A stretch of 64,000 nt of DNA from Spirosoma fluviale (GCF_900230225.1 NZ_OCNH01000001.1:1302001-1366000); one strand, 5' to 3'. Counted from the first letter of the stretch, positions 43,372 through 52,565 are shown. The notes: a model not told the origin generated them from the sequence alone. Numbers and translations: made by a program.

Positions 43372-43434
43372 GCGCGGGAGAAATCCCGCGCAGCCTTAAA
43401 ACAATTGATTTAGCTACGTGGGATTTCTCTTACA
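43372..43434. repeat. GCGGGAGAAATCCC palindromes downstream of slyD-like gene
   Basis: A perfect 8-bp stem with GAAA loop (43372-43391) is followed by GTGGGATTTCTCTT (43421-43434), which can pair with the first copy as an imperfect 17-bp stem. It lies between the stop of the FKBP gene and the Sua5 promoter. Confidence 0.7.
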
Positions 43435-43441
43435 TCAGAGA

Positions 43442-43909
43442 TTAATGATGCCCGCCGGGACCGTGCACGTGTCCGTGCGACAGTTCGTCCTGGGTAGCGT
43501 CACGAACTTCAACAACTTCAACATCGAAATGAAGGCTCTGATCGGCTAATGGGTGGTTGGCATCAACCGTAACGGTTTCCGGGCCAACATTGGTCACGGT
43601 AATGACCTGCCCGTCGTTTGCTTCAAACTGCATGCCCACTTCAATAGGCTGCCCGCCAAACGCCCGAAGAGGAACTTCTTCTACCAGTTGAGGATCACGT
43701 TTGCCGTATCCTTTTTCCGGAGCAACATCCAATTTCAGTTTATCGCCGGTTACGCGGCCTTCCAGCCCTTCTTCCATGCCGGGAATCAGGTTGTTAGCTC
43801 CGTGGAGATAATACAATGGGTCGCGCCCCTCGCTCGAATCCAGTATAGTACCGTTGCTATCACGCAGAGTATAATGGATAGCGGCTACTTTGTCTTTTGT
43901 AATATTCAT
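43442..43909 (-). CDS. SlyD-like FKBP-type peptidyl-prolyl isomerase
   Basis: The 155-residue protein has an FKBP core starting VAAIHYTLRDSNGTILDSSEGRDPLYYLHGANNLIPGMEEGLEG in short conserved parts, an inserted flap (about 75-125) and a His-rich end (HGHVHGPGGHH). The layout fits SlyD, a prolyl isomerase and chaperone that binds nickel through its His tail. The flap region carries KRDPQLVEEVP. It might assist hydrogenase or general folding, but no nickel enzyme is nearby. Confidence 0.92.
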   Translation of the reverse strand: MNITKDKVAAIHYTLRDSNGTILDSSEGRDPLYYLHGANNLIPGMEEGLEGRVTGDKLKLDVAPEKGYGKRDPQLVEEVPLRAFGGQPIEVGMQFEANDGQVITVTNVGPETVTVDANHPLADQSLHFDVEVVEVRDATQDELSHGHVHGPGGHH

Positions 43910-44068
43910 GATTGGTTTTGCCGTATGTTAGTTTTTCTTTGATAACAAACGAAGGGGCAAAGTTGCTTTATTAGACGCTAATAAATGTAATAATCCTCTT
44001 TTTTTGCCCTAATTTATCCGCTCAAGTTCAAGTGGTTGATGGGCCATAGAAATTACTAACTTTACTTT

Positions 44069-44194
44069 ATGAACGAGCGATTTAAATTTTGGCTCAAACG
44101 TCTTGGCTGGGGTGGGTTCTTTTTCTTCCTCATCAAAGGACTCTTATGGCTGCTGATTCCATACCTTATTGCAAAAGGTGTATTATCTAAATAG
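44069..44194 (+). CDS. 41-residue membrane peptide
   Basis: ATG 44069 opens a 41-codon frame to TAG 44192. The peptide reads as a basic, amphipathic lead (MNERFKFWLKRLGWGG) followed by one membrane-length hydrophobic run (FFFFLIKGLLWLLIPYL) and a Lys end. Aromatic and basic residues flank the helix, as in conserved small membrane proteins of Cytophagales. TAACTTTA at 44056-44063 is one base from TAnnTTTG. It stands alone in a 440-base gap, and no family name is known to me. Confidence 0.72.
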   Translation: MNERFKFWLKRLGWGGFFFFLIKGLLWLLIPYLIAKGVLSK

Positions 44195-44351
44195 AGCGTT
44201 AACTAATTGTTTCGTTTTTATAACTCTTGTTTCGCTTAAAACCATTCAATAAATAGAATTAGGTGGCCTCACGCAAAATGTCAGTAACGCGTTGTATATT
44301 CAGTATCATAGTATATAGACTGAATATATCTGACAAACTTTTACTGGCGTT

Positions 44352-46757
44352 ATGCAGGTGGGTAGAAAGGGCAGTCCACGTTGGTTACCAACGGGAATCG
44401 TGTTGGCCGGTTGCGTTTTGCTACTGGCGTCCATTGGCGTTCGGGCTACACACATCATTGGCGGAGACGTAAGTATGCGGGCAATGGGTACTACACCCGG
44501 CCTTTTCAGGATTCAGTTAAATCAGTATTGGGACGAGACCAAAACAAGCTCCGGCAATCGGGATCAGTCAGTTACGCTGCTGATTTATCGCAAGCGAAAC
44601 CCAATTCTTATCGAGCGAATTACGCTCCGACTTCAGGAAACGATTCCCCTTACATTTAACAATGCGGCCTGCGCTGCACTGCGTCAACTGAGTTTTACAC
44701 AAGCCAAGTATTACATTACCTATCAGTTCGATGTAACGAAGTATACTGATCCAGATGGTTATTATATGGTGTGGGAGCGGTGTTGCCGGAACGATAACCT
44801 CACCAATGTGAACAGCGGTGTGTTGGCGGGCGTTGCGATGGTCTTTTACCTGGAATTTCCGCCCATGACGAAAAATGGTGTGAGATTTACGAACTCGGCA
44901 CCGGATTTTCGGGTGCCTAATGGGGATTATATCTGTATCAACAAACCCTTTACGTTTGATGCAGGCGCTACCGATGCCGATGGTGATCAACTAAAATACT
45001 CGCTCGTTACCCCACTGAATGGCTATACAACCCGTGACATACCCATAAGTTATGATGAGTCGCCGAGGGCCAGTTATCCAACTATACCCTGGCGAACAGG
45101 GTATAGCTTAACCAATATCATTCCGGGTAATCCGCCTTTGAACATCAATCCGACCACGGGTCAGTTAACGGTGCGGGCTAATCAGGAAGGACTTTATCTA
45201 TTTGCGGTTCAGTGCGAAGAGTACCGTAATGGTGTGCTTATTGGCGTTATTCGTCGGGATTTTCAACTGCCGGTAGTTGACTGCTCAAAAAATACGCCCC
45301 CTCCGGCCGTTGTCATGGCAAATGGGGCTCCCGCAACCGACTTAAGCTGGTGCGCTACAAAACCGCTGGTACTCACTGTCGAAAAGAATACCACCTGGGC
45401 GTATCAATGGCAAAAAGATGGTGCCAATCTGCGGGGTGCAACGATGGATACCCTTAGGATAACCGAATCGGGGGTGTATACTGTGGTAAAGAGCCAGGCG
45501 AAAGTGTGTGCAAATGATACAATGTCGCAGGCAGTAAAGGTCACACTCACTAAAACCTCACCGATCAAGTTAACCATAACGTCCCCAGCTCCCTATTGCG
45601 CAGGAGACACATTGACCATACAAGCGGAGGAACAACCCGGCATTCAGTACCAGTGGCGTCGGGATGGTAAGTCGGTAACGGGGGCTAAGCCAGCACTAAG
45701 GGTTTATGAATCAGGTACCTATCAGGTAATGACCAAATCGACGACAGCAGCCTGTGATGGTCTGGATAGTATAAAGGTGACGATAAATGCACGGCCTACC
45801 GCCCAGATAAACGCATCGTCACCAAAACTCTGCCCGGACTCCTCCGTTCAGTTAACGGCTACCAGTTCAGATGGATATCGGTATATCTGGCAGCAAAACG
45901 GAGCTACTTTACCGGATACGTCGCGTTTACTACAGGCACGTCAGGCAGGCCTGTACCAGGTTACCGTCACGTCGCCAATGGGTTGTACTACCCTATCCAA
46001 CGCGATTTCAATAGGTCAGTTTGACCGGCCGACGGTTCAACTTGATTCGCTGCCACCGGTCTGCTTCACCACCGCAACGGCTCTTCCGCTACAGGGACAA
46101 CCCGCCGGGGGTGTTTATGTGGGTGTTGGTGTTCAGGGAAATCGTTTCGATCCGACTGTTGCGGGGGTGGGCAGGCACAAACTTTCCTATACCATTACAT
46201 CTCTTGACGGGTGCAAGGCCTCCGCTAATCGGTGGGCCGTTGTAACGGCAGCTCCCGGTATTTCGGGTGCTTCCAGGTATGGCATTGCAAAAGGGGCCAC
46301 GGTTCAGCTGTTGACGCAGAGTGATCAACCCATCAGACAATACCGGTGGGAACCCCCAACGGCACTAAGCCGAACCGATATAGCCAGCCCGGAAGCCAGC
46401 CCGGTCGAGACGACACCATATCAGTTAACAGTAGTTGGTGAGGGAGGGTGCGTGGCTACATTCGCCACCCTTGTTGAAGTAATTGAACCGCTTTATATTC
46501 CATCCGCTTTTTCGCCCAACGCCGATGGGATAAATGACCGCTGGATAATTCCCAACATTAACTCCTTTCCGCAAGCCGAAGTATTTATTTACAATCGCTG
46601 GGGTGAGTTAATTTTTTATTCGAAAGGGTACGAACAACCGTGGGATGGTACGTACCAGGAGGAAATCGTGAAAACTGGTACATACACCTACCAAATCCGG
46701 ACGGGATCGGGACCCTTAGCCAATACATACAGGGGGCAGTTAACCGTAATTCATTAA
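44352..46757 (+). CDS. Gliding-motility-type secreted protein with T9SS type B domain
   Basis: The 801-residue protein has a signal peptide with cleavage near VRATH (about 33). The first half (35-315) resembles the large gliding-motility/adhesin module with IGGDVSM and DPDGYYMVWERCCR. Two to four PKD/Ig-like units follow (WQKDGANLRGA, YQWRRDGKSVTGA, YIWQQNGATLPD). Residues about 715-800 are a gliding-motility-associated C-terminal domain, with FSPNADGINDRWIIPNI, FIYNRWGELIFYS and DGTY. That domain targets type IX export. It is probably an adhesin on the cell surface. Confidence 0.9.
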   Translation: MQVGRKGSPRWLPTGIVLAGCVLLLASIGVRATHIIGGDVSMRAMGTTPGLFRIQLNQYWDETKTSSGNRDQSVTLLIYRKRNPILIERITLRLQETIPLTFNNAACAALRQLSFTQAKYYITYQFDVTKYTDPDGYYMVWERCCRNDNLTNVNSGVLAGVAMVFYLEFPPMTKNGVRFTNSAPDFRVPNGDYICINKPFTFDAGATDADGDQLKYSLVTPLNGYTTRDIPISYDESPRASYPTIPWRTGYSLTNIIPGNPPLNINPTTGQLTVRANQEGLYLFAVQCEEYRNGVLIGVIRRDFQLPVVDCSKNTPPPAVVMANGAPATDLSWCATKPLVLTVEKNTTWAYQWQKDGANLRGATMDTLRITESGVYTVVKSQAKVCANDTMSQAVKVTLTKTSPIKLTITSPAPYCAGDTLTIQAEEQPGIQYQWRRDGKSVTGAKPALRVYESGTYQVMTKSTTAACDGLDSIKVTINARPTAQINASSPKLCPDSSVQLTATSSDGYRYIWQQNGATLPDTSRLLQARQAGLYQVTVTSPMGCTTLSNAISIGQFDRPTVQLDSLPPVCFTTATALPLQGQPAGGVYVGVGVQGNRFDPTVAGVGRHKLSYTITSLDGCKASANRWAVVTAAPGISGASRYGIAKGATVQLLTQSDQPIRQYRWEPPTALSRTDIASPEASPVETTPYQLTVVGEGGCVATFATLVEVIEPLYIPSAFSPNADGINDRWIIPNINSFPQAEVFIYNRWGELIFYSKGYEQPWDGTYQEEIVKTGTYTYQIRTGSGPLANTYRGQLTVIH

Positions 46758-46820
46758 TTGATTTTGTCCCTTTCGCTCAGTTTGTTGACTCTCTGGACAA
46801 TTTTAGCTGGCGTATTGACC

Positions 46821-46867
46821 GTTTAATCAACAAATCGGGGCGTTTGCCTCGGGCTTGTTGGTTAAAC
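46821..46867. repeat. Imperfect inverted repeat before the fasciclin gene
   Basis: Thirteen-base arms 46821-46833 and 46855-46867 match at all but one position (GTTTAA and TTAAAC ends) around a 21-base loop. It lies in the 143-base gap after the adhesin. No T tract adjoins. Confidence 0.55.
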
Positions 46868-46900
46868 GAGTCGGTTGTTTCATTTTTCAACTAAATCCAG

Positions 46901-47479
46901 ATGAACAGGAAATCATATTTTGGCTGGGCGATGGCCGCTGCCTTTTTTGCGGGTACCTATGTACCTGTTCTGGCGCAGAGCCAGAATGCGGCAGCACAAA
47001 CAAACACAACGACCACGACAATAAAGTCAGGTAACTCAACCGGCAAAGATCTGGCGATCAGTGCCGCTAAATCAGCCAATCATACCATTCTATTCCGTGC
47101 TCTGCGCGTATCAGGACTTACGGAGCAAGCCAGTGGAAAAGGGCCATACACGGTGTTCGCGCCAACTAATGAAGCCTTTGAAAAGTTACCGGCTGGTACG
47201 ATGGACGAGTTCTGGAAGCCAGCTGGCAAGTCGAAGCTGACAAAATTACTGGCCTACCATGTTGTAAAAGGAAAATTCACCGCCGATCAATTGCAGGATG
47301 GGCAGAAACTCAAAACCGTAACGGGTGGTACCTTAACGGTGGGTAAACAAGGCGATAGCATAACCATTACCGATGGGGGAGGCAATACGGCCACAATCAA
47401 TCAGGCGGATGTTGAAGCGACCAACGGTATTGTTCATTCAATCGATACGATCCTGATGCCGACCCCGGCAGGACAGTAA
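46901..47479 (+). CDS. Fasciclin-domain secreted protein
   Basis: The 192-residue protein has a signal peptide (SYFGWAMAAAFFAGTYVPVLAQ), a Thr/Asn-rich stretch (TNTTTTTIKSG), and one fasciclin (FAS1) domain from about 50: ILFRALRVSGL, YTVFAPTNEAFEKLPAG, LLAYHVVKGK, and IVHSIDTILMP at the end. FAS1 domains mediate adhesion in a range of organisms. It would sit in the periplasm or on the surface. A terminator follows. Confidence 0.93.
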   Translation: MNRKSYFGWAMAAAFFAGTYVPVLAQSQNAAAQTNTTTTTIKSGNSTGKDLAISAAKSANHTILFRALRVSGLTEQASGKGPYTVFAPTNEAFEKLPAGTMDEFWKPAGKSKLTKLLAYHVVKGKFTADQLQDGQKLKTVTGGTLTVGKQGDSITITDGGGNTATINQADVEATNGIVHSIDTILMPTPAGQ

Positions 47480-47517
47480 GCAAATTGCTGGCAGTAAATA
47501 ACACCAGCCTCTAATCA

Positions 47518-47568
47518 CGAAACGCGGTGCCCTGACCTAAAGCCGGGGCACCGCGTTTCGTTTAATTT
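47518..47568 (+). terminator. Terminator of the fasciclin gene
   Basis: A 15-bp stem (47518-47532 with 47546-47560) with a 13-base loop is followed by TTTAATTT. Strand of action inferred from the gene order. Confidence 0.8.
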
Positions 47569-47683
47569 CAGTACCTGTTTTCGGCAGGTAGTCAGTCAGG
47601 TGAAAATCGAGCCTGGCGGATATATTTACAACCATCAATGCGTTTACGGTGTTATATAGGGTAAACACACTGAACAAATAAAC

Positions 47684-48898
47684 ATGGATACACGAGGAAG
47701 AAAGATTGGAATTATCGTAGCAGTGGTAGCGGGTCTGGTCATTCTTTTCTTTGTTGGGCGTTATTTTATCACGAACAAAACCGAAAAGTCGAACCAGGCT
47801 AAAATCGAGAAAGAAAAAGAAGATTTATCCGAAAAAGAAACCCGGCAGCTGGCTCAATCGCTGCATGAGGCCTGTATATATGCGGCTTCCGTTGGTATTG
47901 ACACCAGTCGGTATGCAACCGTTGCGGATGCTGATCAGAATAAAGCCAAACTGACAAATATGCTCCTTGAGTTACGGTATGGTAAAAAGCCTTCCCGCCT
48001 GGAGTTCAACGGCTTAAAGGAGTCCGTCGATTCACTCTGGGCAACCAAAGCCAATCCAAGTGAACTAACTACATTGGCGACTTTCGGGCCGTACAAACAA
48101 TTGGCGGCACATTACAGCCGGTTACAGAAATCGGGGGCGACAAATAATCCGGGCATGGCCGATTCATTACGGCTGATTCGGCAAACGCTCAACTTTTACC
48201 GGTACATTAACCGCTTCGACCCAGACCAGTTTGTGCTGGTTAACATTCCGGCGGGTGAATTGAACGTATTTGACCGAACGGGTAAACGGCTGTTGCCTAT
48301 GCAGGTGATTTCCGGTAAACCCGACAAAATGACCCCTTGCATGGTCACTTATATTCAGGATATTGTGATGTACCCGTACTGGAATGTGCCTCAGAATATC
48401 GCACTGGATGAGATGTTGCCCCGTATGAAACGGGATCTGTCCTATATCTACAACCAGAACCTGCAAATTCTGGACGCTAAAAATAAGGAAGTCGACCCGG
48501 AAGAAATTGACTGGGATGCGCTATCCGAAACAAACTTTCCCTACCGCGTTCGGCAGGCGTCCGGTTGCGAGAACTCGCTTGGGTTGCTGAAGTTCAATCT
48601 GGCCAACCCGTTGGCTATTTACCTGCACGACACCAACAGTCGCGACTTATTCAAAAGCACCAAAGATCATTGGCGGAGTCACGGCTGTGTTCGGGTTCAA
48701 AAACCGGTCGAACTGGCAAATCTGATATTAGGTACCAAAACTTTCGATGCTGACTTTATGAACAAGTGCCTGATCGACCAGAAGCCAACGACGTTGCCAA
48801 CGAAGAAATTTCCGGTATTCATCGCCTATAACGTGGCTGATGTAGATGCTGCCGGCAAGCTACGTTTTTATAATGATGTGTACTCGTTGGATAAATAA
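47684..48898 (+). CDS. L,D-transpeptidase (YkuD) with N-terminal anchor
   Basis: The 404-residue protein has one membrane helix (IGIIVAVVAGLVILFFVGRYF), a Lys/Glu-rich linker and a YkuD domain near 185-370: FVLVNIPAGELNVF, then HDTNSRDLF, and HWRSHGCVRV with the catalytic Cys. It crosslinks or attaches peptidoglycan stem peptides in the periplasm. Its last 31 bases overlap the convergent gene. A duplicated partner lies opposite, suggesting a pair of wall-remodelling genes. Confidence 0.92.
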   Translation: MDTRGRKIGIIVAVVAGLVILFFVGRYFITNKTEKSNQAKIEKEKEDLSEKETRQLAQSLHEACIYAASVGIDTSRYATVADADQNKAKLTNMLLELRYGKKPSRLEFNGLKESVDSLWATKANPSELTTLATFGPYKQLAAHYSRLQKSGATNNPGMADSLRLIRQTLNFYRYINRFDPDQFVLVNIPAGELNVFDRTGKRLLPMQVISGKPDKMTPCMVTYIQDIVMYPYWNVPQNIALDEMLPRMKRDLSYIYNQNLQILDAKNKEVDPEEIDWDALSETNFPYRVRQASGCENSLGLLKFNLANPLAIYLHDTNSRDLFKSTKDHWRSHGCVRVQKPVELANLILGTKTFDADFMNKCLIDQKPTTLPTKKFPVFIAYNVADVDAAGKLRFYNDVYSLDK

Positions 48899-49629
48899 GC
48901 CGACTGCTTCAGGTAGTCGGGATTCGGGGAGTAAACGAACAGGCAGGAGCCACCTTTAACGGCCTGAATAATACCTTTTGATTCCGCGTAGGGCACAGCC
49001 GGACAACCCTGGCTGCGGCCCAACCGGCCTGTTTTACGGATGATATCCTCACAGACATAATCGGCCCCGTGGAGCACGATGTTTCGGTTGTAGACATTGT
49101 CGTTAAAGCCCTTTTCCAGTCCTTTCAATTGAAGCGAAAGGCCATGTTTACCCATGTACGTATTGAGCGTCTGGTAAAAGCCAAGACTGCTCTGGAAAGA
49201 AGACTCGGTGTTGGAAAACCGGTTTGCCATCAGCTCCCCTGAGTTGCGTCCGTGGGAAACGTACGTGTTAAAAAGTAGTTTCTTATTGAACAAGTCGACA
49301 ACATACAGACGTTTGTGAGTCGACGGCTGACTCAAGTCAACAATCGTCAGCATGGATTTTGCTGTGTCTATTTTTTGCCAACCCCGCAGCGCATATTCAA
49401 AAACGCTTTTCTTTAAGCCGACTTTGCTTAGATTTAGCTGGTCGTACACGTCGAGGTGAGCTATTGATTTGCCACCTTTAGCGTCTGCAACTGGCGTTGC
49501 CTTGGCGGGAGGGTTCGGTATGCTTTTGAGTCCGGTGCCAGCAAAATAAACGAATACCAGTACAACCATGACCAAAAGGACACTCATCATACCTACAAAC
49601 TTACGATGTCGGGATTTATGAGAACGCAT
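48868..49629 (-). CDS. Murein L,D-transpeptidase catalytic-domain family protein
   Basis: The 253-residue protein is a DUF/YkuD-like member with an N-terminal membrane helix (KFVGMMSVLLVMVVLVFVYF) and a catalytic-domain family motif set: RLYVVDLFNKKLLFNTYVSHG, IVLHGADYV, and RLGRSQGCPAVPY with the catalytic Cys, then SYLF... GGSCLFVYSP. It differs from the gene opposite and belongs to the murein L,D-transpeptidase catalytic domain family of Bacteroidota. It ends inside the convergent gene (48868-48898). A TATATTTG with a TTG 21 bases upstream is its likely promoter. Confidence 0.9.
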   Translation of the reverse strand: MRSHKSRHRKFVGMMSVLLVMVVLVFVYFAGTGLKSIPNPPAKATPVADAKGGKSIAHLDVYDQLNLSKVGLKKSVFEYALRGWQKIDTAKSMLTIVDLSQPSTHKRLYVVDLFNKKLLFNTYVSHGRNSGELMANRFSNTESSFQSSLGFYQTLNTYMGKHGLSLQLKGLEKGFNDNVYNRNIVLHGADYVCEDIIRKTGRLGRSQGCPAVPYAESKGIIQAVKGGSCLFVYSPNPDYLKQSAYLSNEYTSL

Positions 49630-49683
49630 ACAGATTCAACAAGCTTATGGCAGTTTTGATTCGATGAAGATACCACTTTTTGC

Positions 49684-49691
49684 CAAATATA
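49684..49691 (-). promoter_or_regulatory. -7 element of the second L,D-transpeptidase gene
   Basis: Minus strand TATATTTG, an exact TAnnTTTG, with CTTG (49713-49716) 21 bases upstream as -33. The gene starts at 49629, giving a leader near 50 bases. Confidence 0.58.
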
Positions 49692-49697
49692 GGTAAC

Positions 49698-50438
49698 ATG
49701 AATCCTTATGAACAAGCCGTCGAAACAGAATTGATTCGCTGGCAACAGGCTATGCAGAAGCCCCCTACAACATTTGGGAGGCTCTCAACGTCCTTACAAC
49801 GCCGTATAAATCGAATTATCCCCGACCGGATCCATGCGATTATAACAGCCACAATAAAGCAGATGACACGGGCCGTTTTGTTTGGGGCGGAATTCCTGAA
49901 TCGGGCACCGGTGCAGGGGCAAACCCTGACCCAACGCGATGCCGCTGTGGCTCGACGGATTGAGTTTTACAAGAAGACAAGTGCGGCCGAGGGCGGGGTA
50001 ACGGGTGCGGGTGGTATTCTGCTTGGGCTGGCGGACTTCCCGATATTACTTAGCCTGAAAATGAAAATGCTGTTTGAAGTAGCCAGTTTATACGGCTTTT
50101 CGGTGAGTGATTATCGGGAGCGGGTATTTATTCTGTACGTCTTTCAACTAGCATTTTCCAGTCAGGAACGTCGGCAGTTGGTTTATCAGCACATCGCCAA
50201 CTGGGAGCAGCACAGCCGTGAGTTACCCGAAGATATCAATCAGTTCGACTGGCTCACCTTCCAGCAGGAGTACCGGGATTATATTGACCTCGCCAAGATG
50301 GCGCAGTTGATACCTGGCATTGGAGCCGCCGTGGGTATTGTAGTCAACTATCGGCTTATGAACCAACTTGGCCGGACGGCCATGAATGCGTACCGGATGC
50401 GGTTGATGAGTAAACCCGACCGTCTCGGTCGGGGGTAA
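49698..50438 (+). CDS. EcsC family protein
   Basis: From ATG 49698 the protein has 246 residues. EcsC features include the YEQAVETELIRWQQAM start, AVARRIEFYKKTSAAEGGVTGAGGILLGLADFPILLSLKMKML broken into family-like blocks around 105-145, and the PGIGAAVGIVVNYRLMNQLG region near 205. It is membrane-associated through the GLADFP region. Its role is unclear; in Bacillus EcsC goes with an ABC transporter. The final six codons are encoded by a short palindrome. Confidence 0.85.
   Translation: MNPYEQAVETELIRWQQAMQKPPTTFGRLSTSLQRRINRIIPDRIHAIITATIKQMTRAVLFGAEFLNRAPVQGQTLTQRDAAVARRIEFYKKTSAAEGGVTGAGGILLGLADFPILLSLKMKMLFEVASLYGFSVSDYRERVFILYVFQLAFSSQERRQLVYQHIANWEQHSRELPEDINQFDWLTFQQEYRDYIDLAKMAQLIPGIGAAVGIVVNYRLMNQLGRTAMNAYRMRLMSKPDRLGRG
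50415..50433. repeat. CCCGACCG palindrome at the EcsC stop
   Basis: CCCGACCG and CGGTCGGG flank TCT, ending inside the last codons and the stop of EcsC (KPDRLGRG). A related CCGGTCGGG/CCCGACCGG pair is at 56730-56768. It may help end transcription. Confidence 0.75.
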
Positions 50439-50447
50439 ATAAATGTA

Positions 50448-50523
50448 TTGAACACAGAGACGCAGAGAACACAGAAGGTAAATAGTAAAAAAAACTCTGT
50501 GTTCTCCGCGTCTCTGTGTTCAA
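50448..50523. repeat. Palindrome of ACACAGAGA units between EcsC and YgiQ genes
   Basis: Arms 50448-50475 and 50496-50523 match at 27 of 28 positions (core ACACAGAGACGC). The loop holds AAAAAAAAC. It lies between two convergent stops (50438 and 50531) and can serve as a two-way terminator. It is related to the element at 29617. Confidence 0.85.
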
Positions 50524-50530
50524 CGAATTC

Positions 50531-52423
50531 TTATCGTTTCTTGCCCTTATAATTACCCGTAAACTTCGGAACGCCGGAGCTTTCTTTTTTGGGACTACCC
50601 AGTAAACGTTCCGCCAAATCCGGACGTTTGAGCTGGTTAAGCCGATTCCGAATCCAGTTTTTGTATTCGGGTTTGTACCAGAAAAAATAGTTGTTCTGTG
50701 CCTGTTTTTCCTCCCGGGTCTTGGCCGTTTTAACCGGCTTAAGGGTATAGGGATGGACACCAGAGTAGTAGATTACCTCAGCTACCGTCATGGGGGTTGG
50801 CGTGAAGTCCTGAACCTGTTCGAGCTGGAAACCCAGGTCTTTTGTCTCAGCCGCCAGATTGGCCATGTCCTGCTCCTCACAGCCGGGATGCGACGAAATA
50901 AAGTATGGAATCAGGGGTTGTTTAAGGTTGTACTTCTCCTGAATCTTATCGTATTTCTGTTTGAACAGCTTAAAATACTTGAATGACGGCTTCCGCATCA
51001 CCCGAAGCGTATCGTCGGCCGTGTGTTCGGGTGCCACTTTCAATCGACCCGATACGTGGCGCGTGACTAACTGCTCCATGTATTCATCGTGGTTGCCGTC
51101 GCTGTTGTTTTTATTGAAATCATCGACCAGCAAATCGTACCGTACGCCTGAACCCACAAAAGCTTTCTTTATTTTGGGGTTGGCGTCTACTTTGCGATAC
51201 AACTCCGTCATGGGTTTGTGCGATGTATCGAGGTTCGAGCAGATGACCGGGTGAATACAACTCGGGCTCTGGCAACGGGCGCAGATCGACTCATCTTTGC
51301 CCTTCATTTTGTACATGTTGGCCGATGGTCCGCCTAAATCCGAAATGTACCCTTTAAATTCAGGGTGCTTCGTGATTTCGTCGACCTCTTTCAATACCGA
51401 CGCTTCGCTCCGCGAGGCAACGAACTTGCCCTGGTGGGCGGAAATGGTACAGAAACTACACCCGCCGAAACAGCCCCGGTGCATATTGACCGAGAACTTG
51501 ATCATATCATAAGCCGGAATCGGCCCACGCTTTTTGTATTTCGGGTGGGGGAGACGTGTGTACGGCAAATCGAAGGATTTATCGATTTCGGCCTCTTCCA
51601 TCGTTTTGAACGGCGGGTTGATGACCAGTATCTGATCGCCCACACGTTGCAGAATCCGGTTGGCCTGCCATTTGTTCGACTCAACTTCTACAATCTTGAA
51701 GTTGGCCGCGTATTTGATTTTATCTTCCAGGCATACTTCGTGACTCGCCAGTTCGACGGAACTCCATTCGTTGTACTCGCGTAGTTCCGTATTGGCGTCG
51801 TGCATGAATGCCACCTGGTTGATGTTGCGCATCGACGAGAATGGCACATTCTGCCGGGCCAGTCTCAGTATTTCACGCAGGGGTTGTTCGCCCATACCGT
51901 ACACCAGCATATCTGCTCCGGCATCGACCAGAATGGACGGCATCAGCCGATCCTGCCAATAGTCGTAGTGCGTAACCCGGCGCAGCGAAGCTTCAATACC
52001 GCCCAGCAGCACGGGTACATCTGGATACAGTTCTTTCAGGATTTTGGTATACACGATGGTGGCATAGTCGGGCCGGAAGCCCGCTTCACCACCGGGGGTG
52101 TACGAATCATTGGAGCGCAGACGTTTGTTGGCCGTGTAGTGATTGACCATGGAGTCCATGCAACCGGCCGTCACACCAAAGAAATACTTCGGCTTACCAA
52201 ACTTCTTGAAGTCGCGCAGGTCGTCTTTCCAGTTGGGCTGAGCAATAATGGCAACACGAAATCCTTCGCTCTCCATAATGCGGCCGATCACAGCGGTGCC
52301 GAAAGCTGGGTGATCGACGTAGGCATCGCCTGATACAAGCACGATGTCGACTTCATCCCAGCCTCTTTTCTCGACTTCTTTCATCGTCAGAGGCAACCAG
52401 TCTGTAAGGGGTCTTTCAATCAT
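50531..52423 (-). CDS. YgiQ family radical SAM protein
   Basis: From ATG 52423 the protein has 630 residues. It begins PLTDWLPLTMKEVEKRGWDEVDIV in short blocks of the YgiQ N-domain. The radical SAM cluster motif CFGGCSFC (CxxxCxxC) lies near 335, followed by GPSANMYKMKG and CxHP-type CIHPVICSNL with a further Cys set. The C-terminus is Lys/Arg-rich with a DUF3362-like end. Enzymes of this family cleave SAM reductively; the substrate of YgiQ is unknown. The 17 upstream codons are not needed. The minus-strand gene runs away from the membrane protein upstream. Confidence 0.93.
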   Translation of the reverse strand: MIERPLTDWLPLTMKEVEKRGWDEVDIVLVSGDAYVDHPAFGTAVIGRIMESEGFRVAIIAQPNWKDDLRDFKKFGKPKYFFGVTAGCMDSMVNHYTANKRLRSNDSYTPGGEAGFRPDYATIVYTKILKELYPDVPVLLGGIEASLRRVTHYDYWQDRLMPSILVDAGADMLVYGMGEQPLREILRLARQNVPFSSMRNINQVAFMHDANTELREYNEWSSVELASHEVCLEDKIKYAANFKIVEVESNKWQANRILQRVGDQILVINPPFKTMEEAEIDKSFDLPYTRLPHPKYKKRGPIPAYDMIKFSVNMHRGCFGGCSFCTISAHQGKFVASRSEASVLKEVDEITKHPEFKGYISDLGGPSANMYKMKGKDESICARCQSPSCIHPVICSNLDTSHKPMTELYRKVDANPKIKKAFVGSGVRYDLLVDDFNKNNSDGNHDEYMEQLVTRHVSGRLKVAPEHTADDTLRVMRKPSFKYFKLFKQKYDKIQEKYNLKQPLIPYFISSHPGCEEQDMANLAAETKDLGFQLEQVQDFTPTPMTVAEVIYYSGVHPYTLKPVKTAKTREEKQAQNNYFFWYKPEYKNWIRNRLNQLKRPDLAERLLGSPKKESSGVPKFTGNYKGKKR

Positions 52424-52565
52424 GAGTTCGTGAAATTTGTACCTAAAAAACACCAAATTCCCGAAATGATTCACGAAGGAGATAGGAATCGTGCGTTCTT
52501 CCGTGATGAATAACGGGACTCAGTTGAAATAGTAGGCCTGAGGTATAGGGCTTCGCCTTTTTTGC

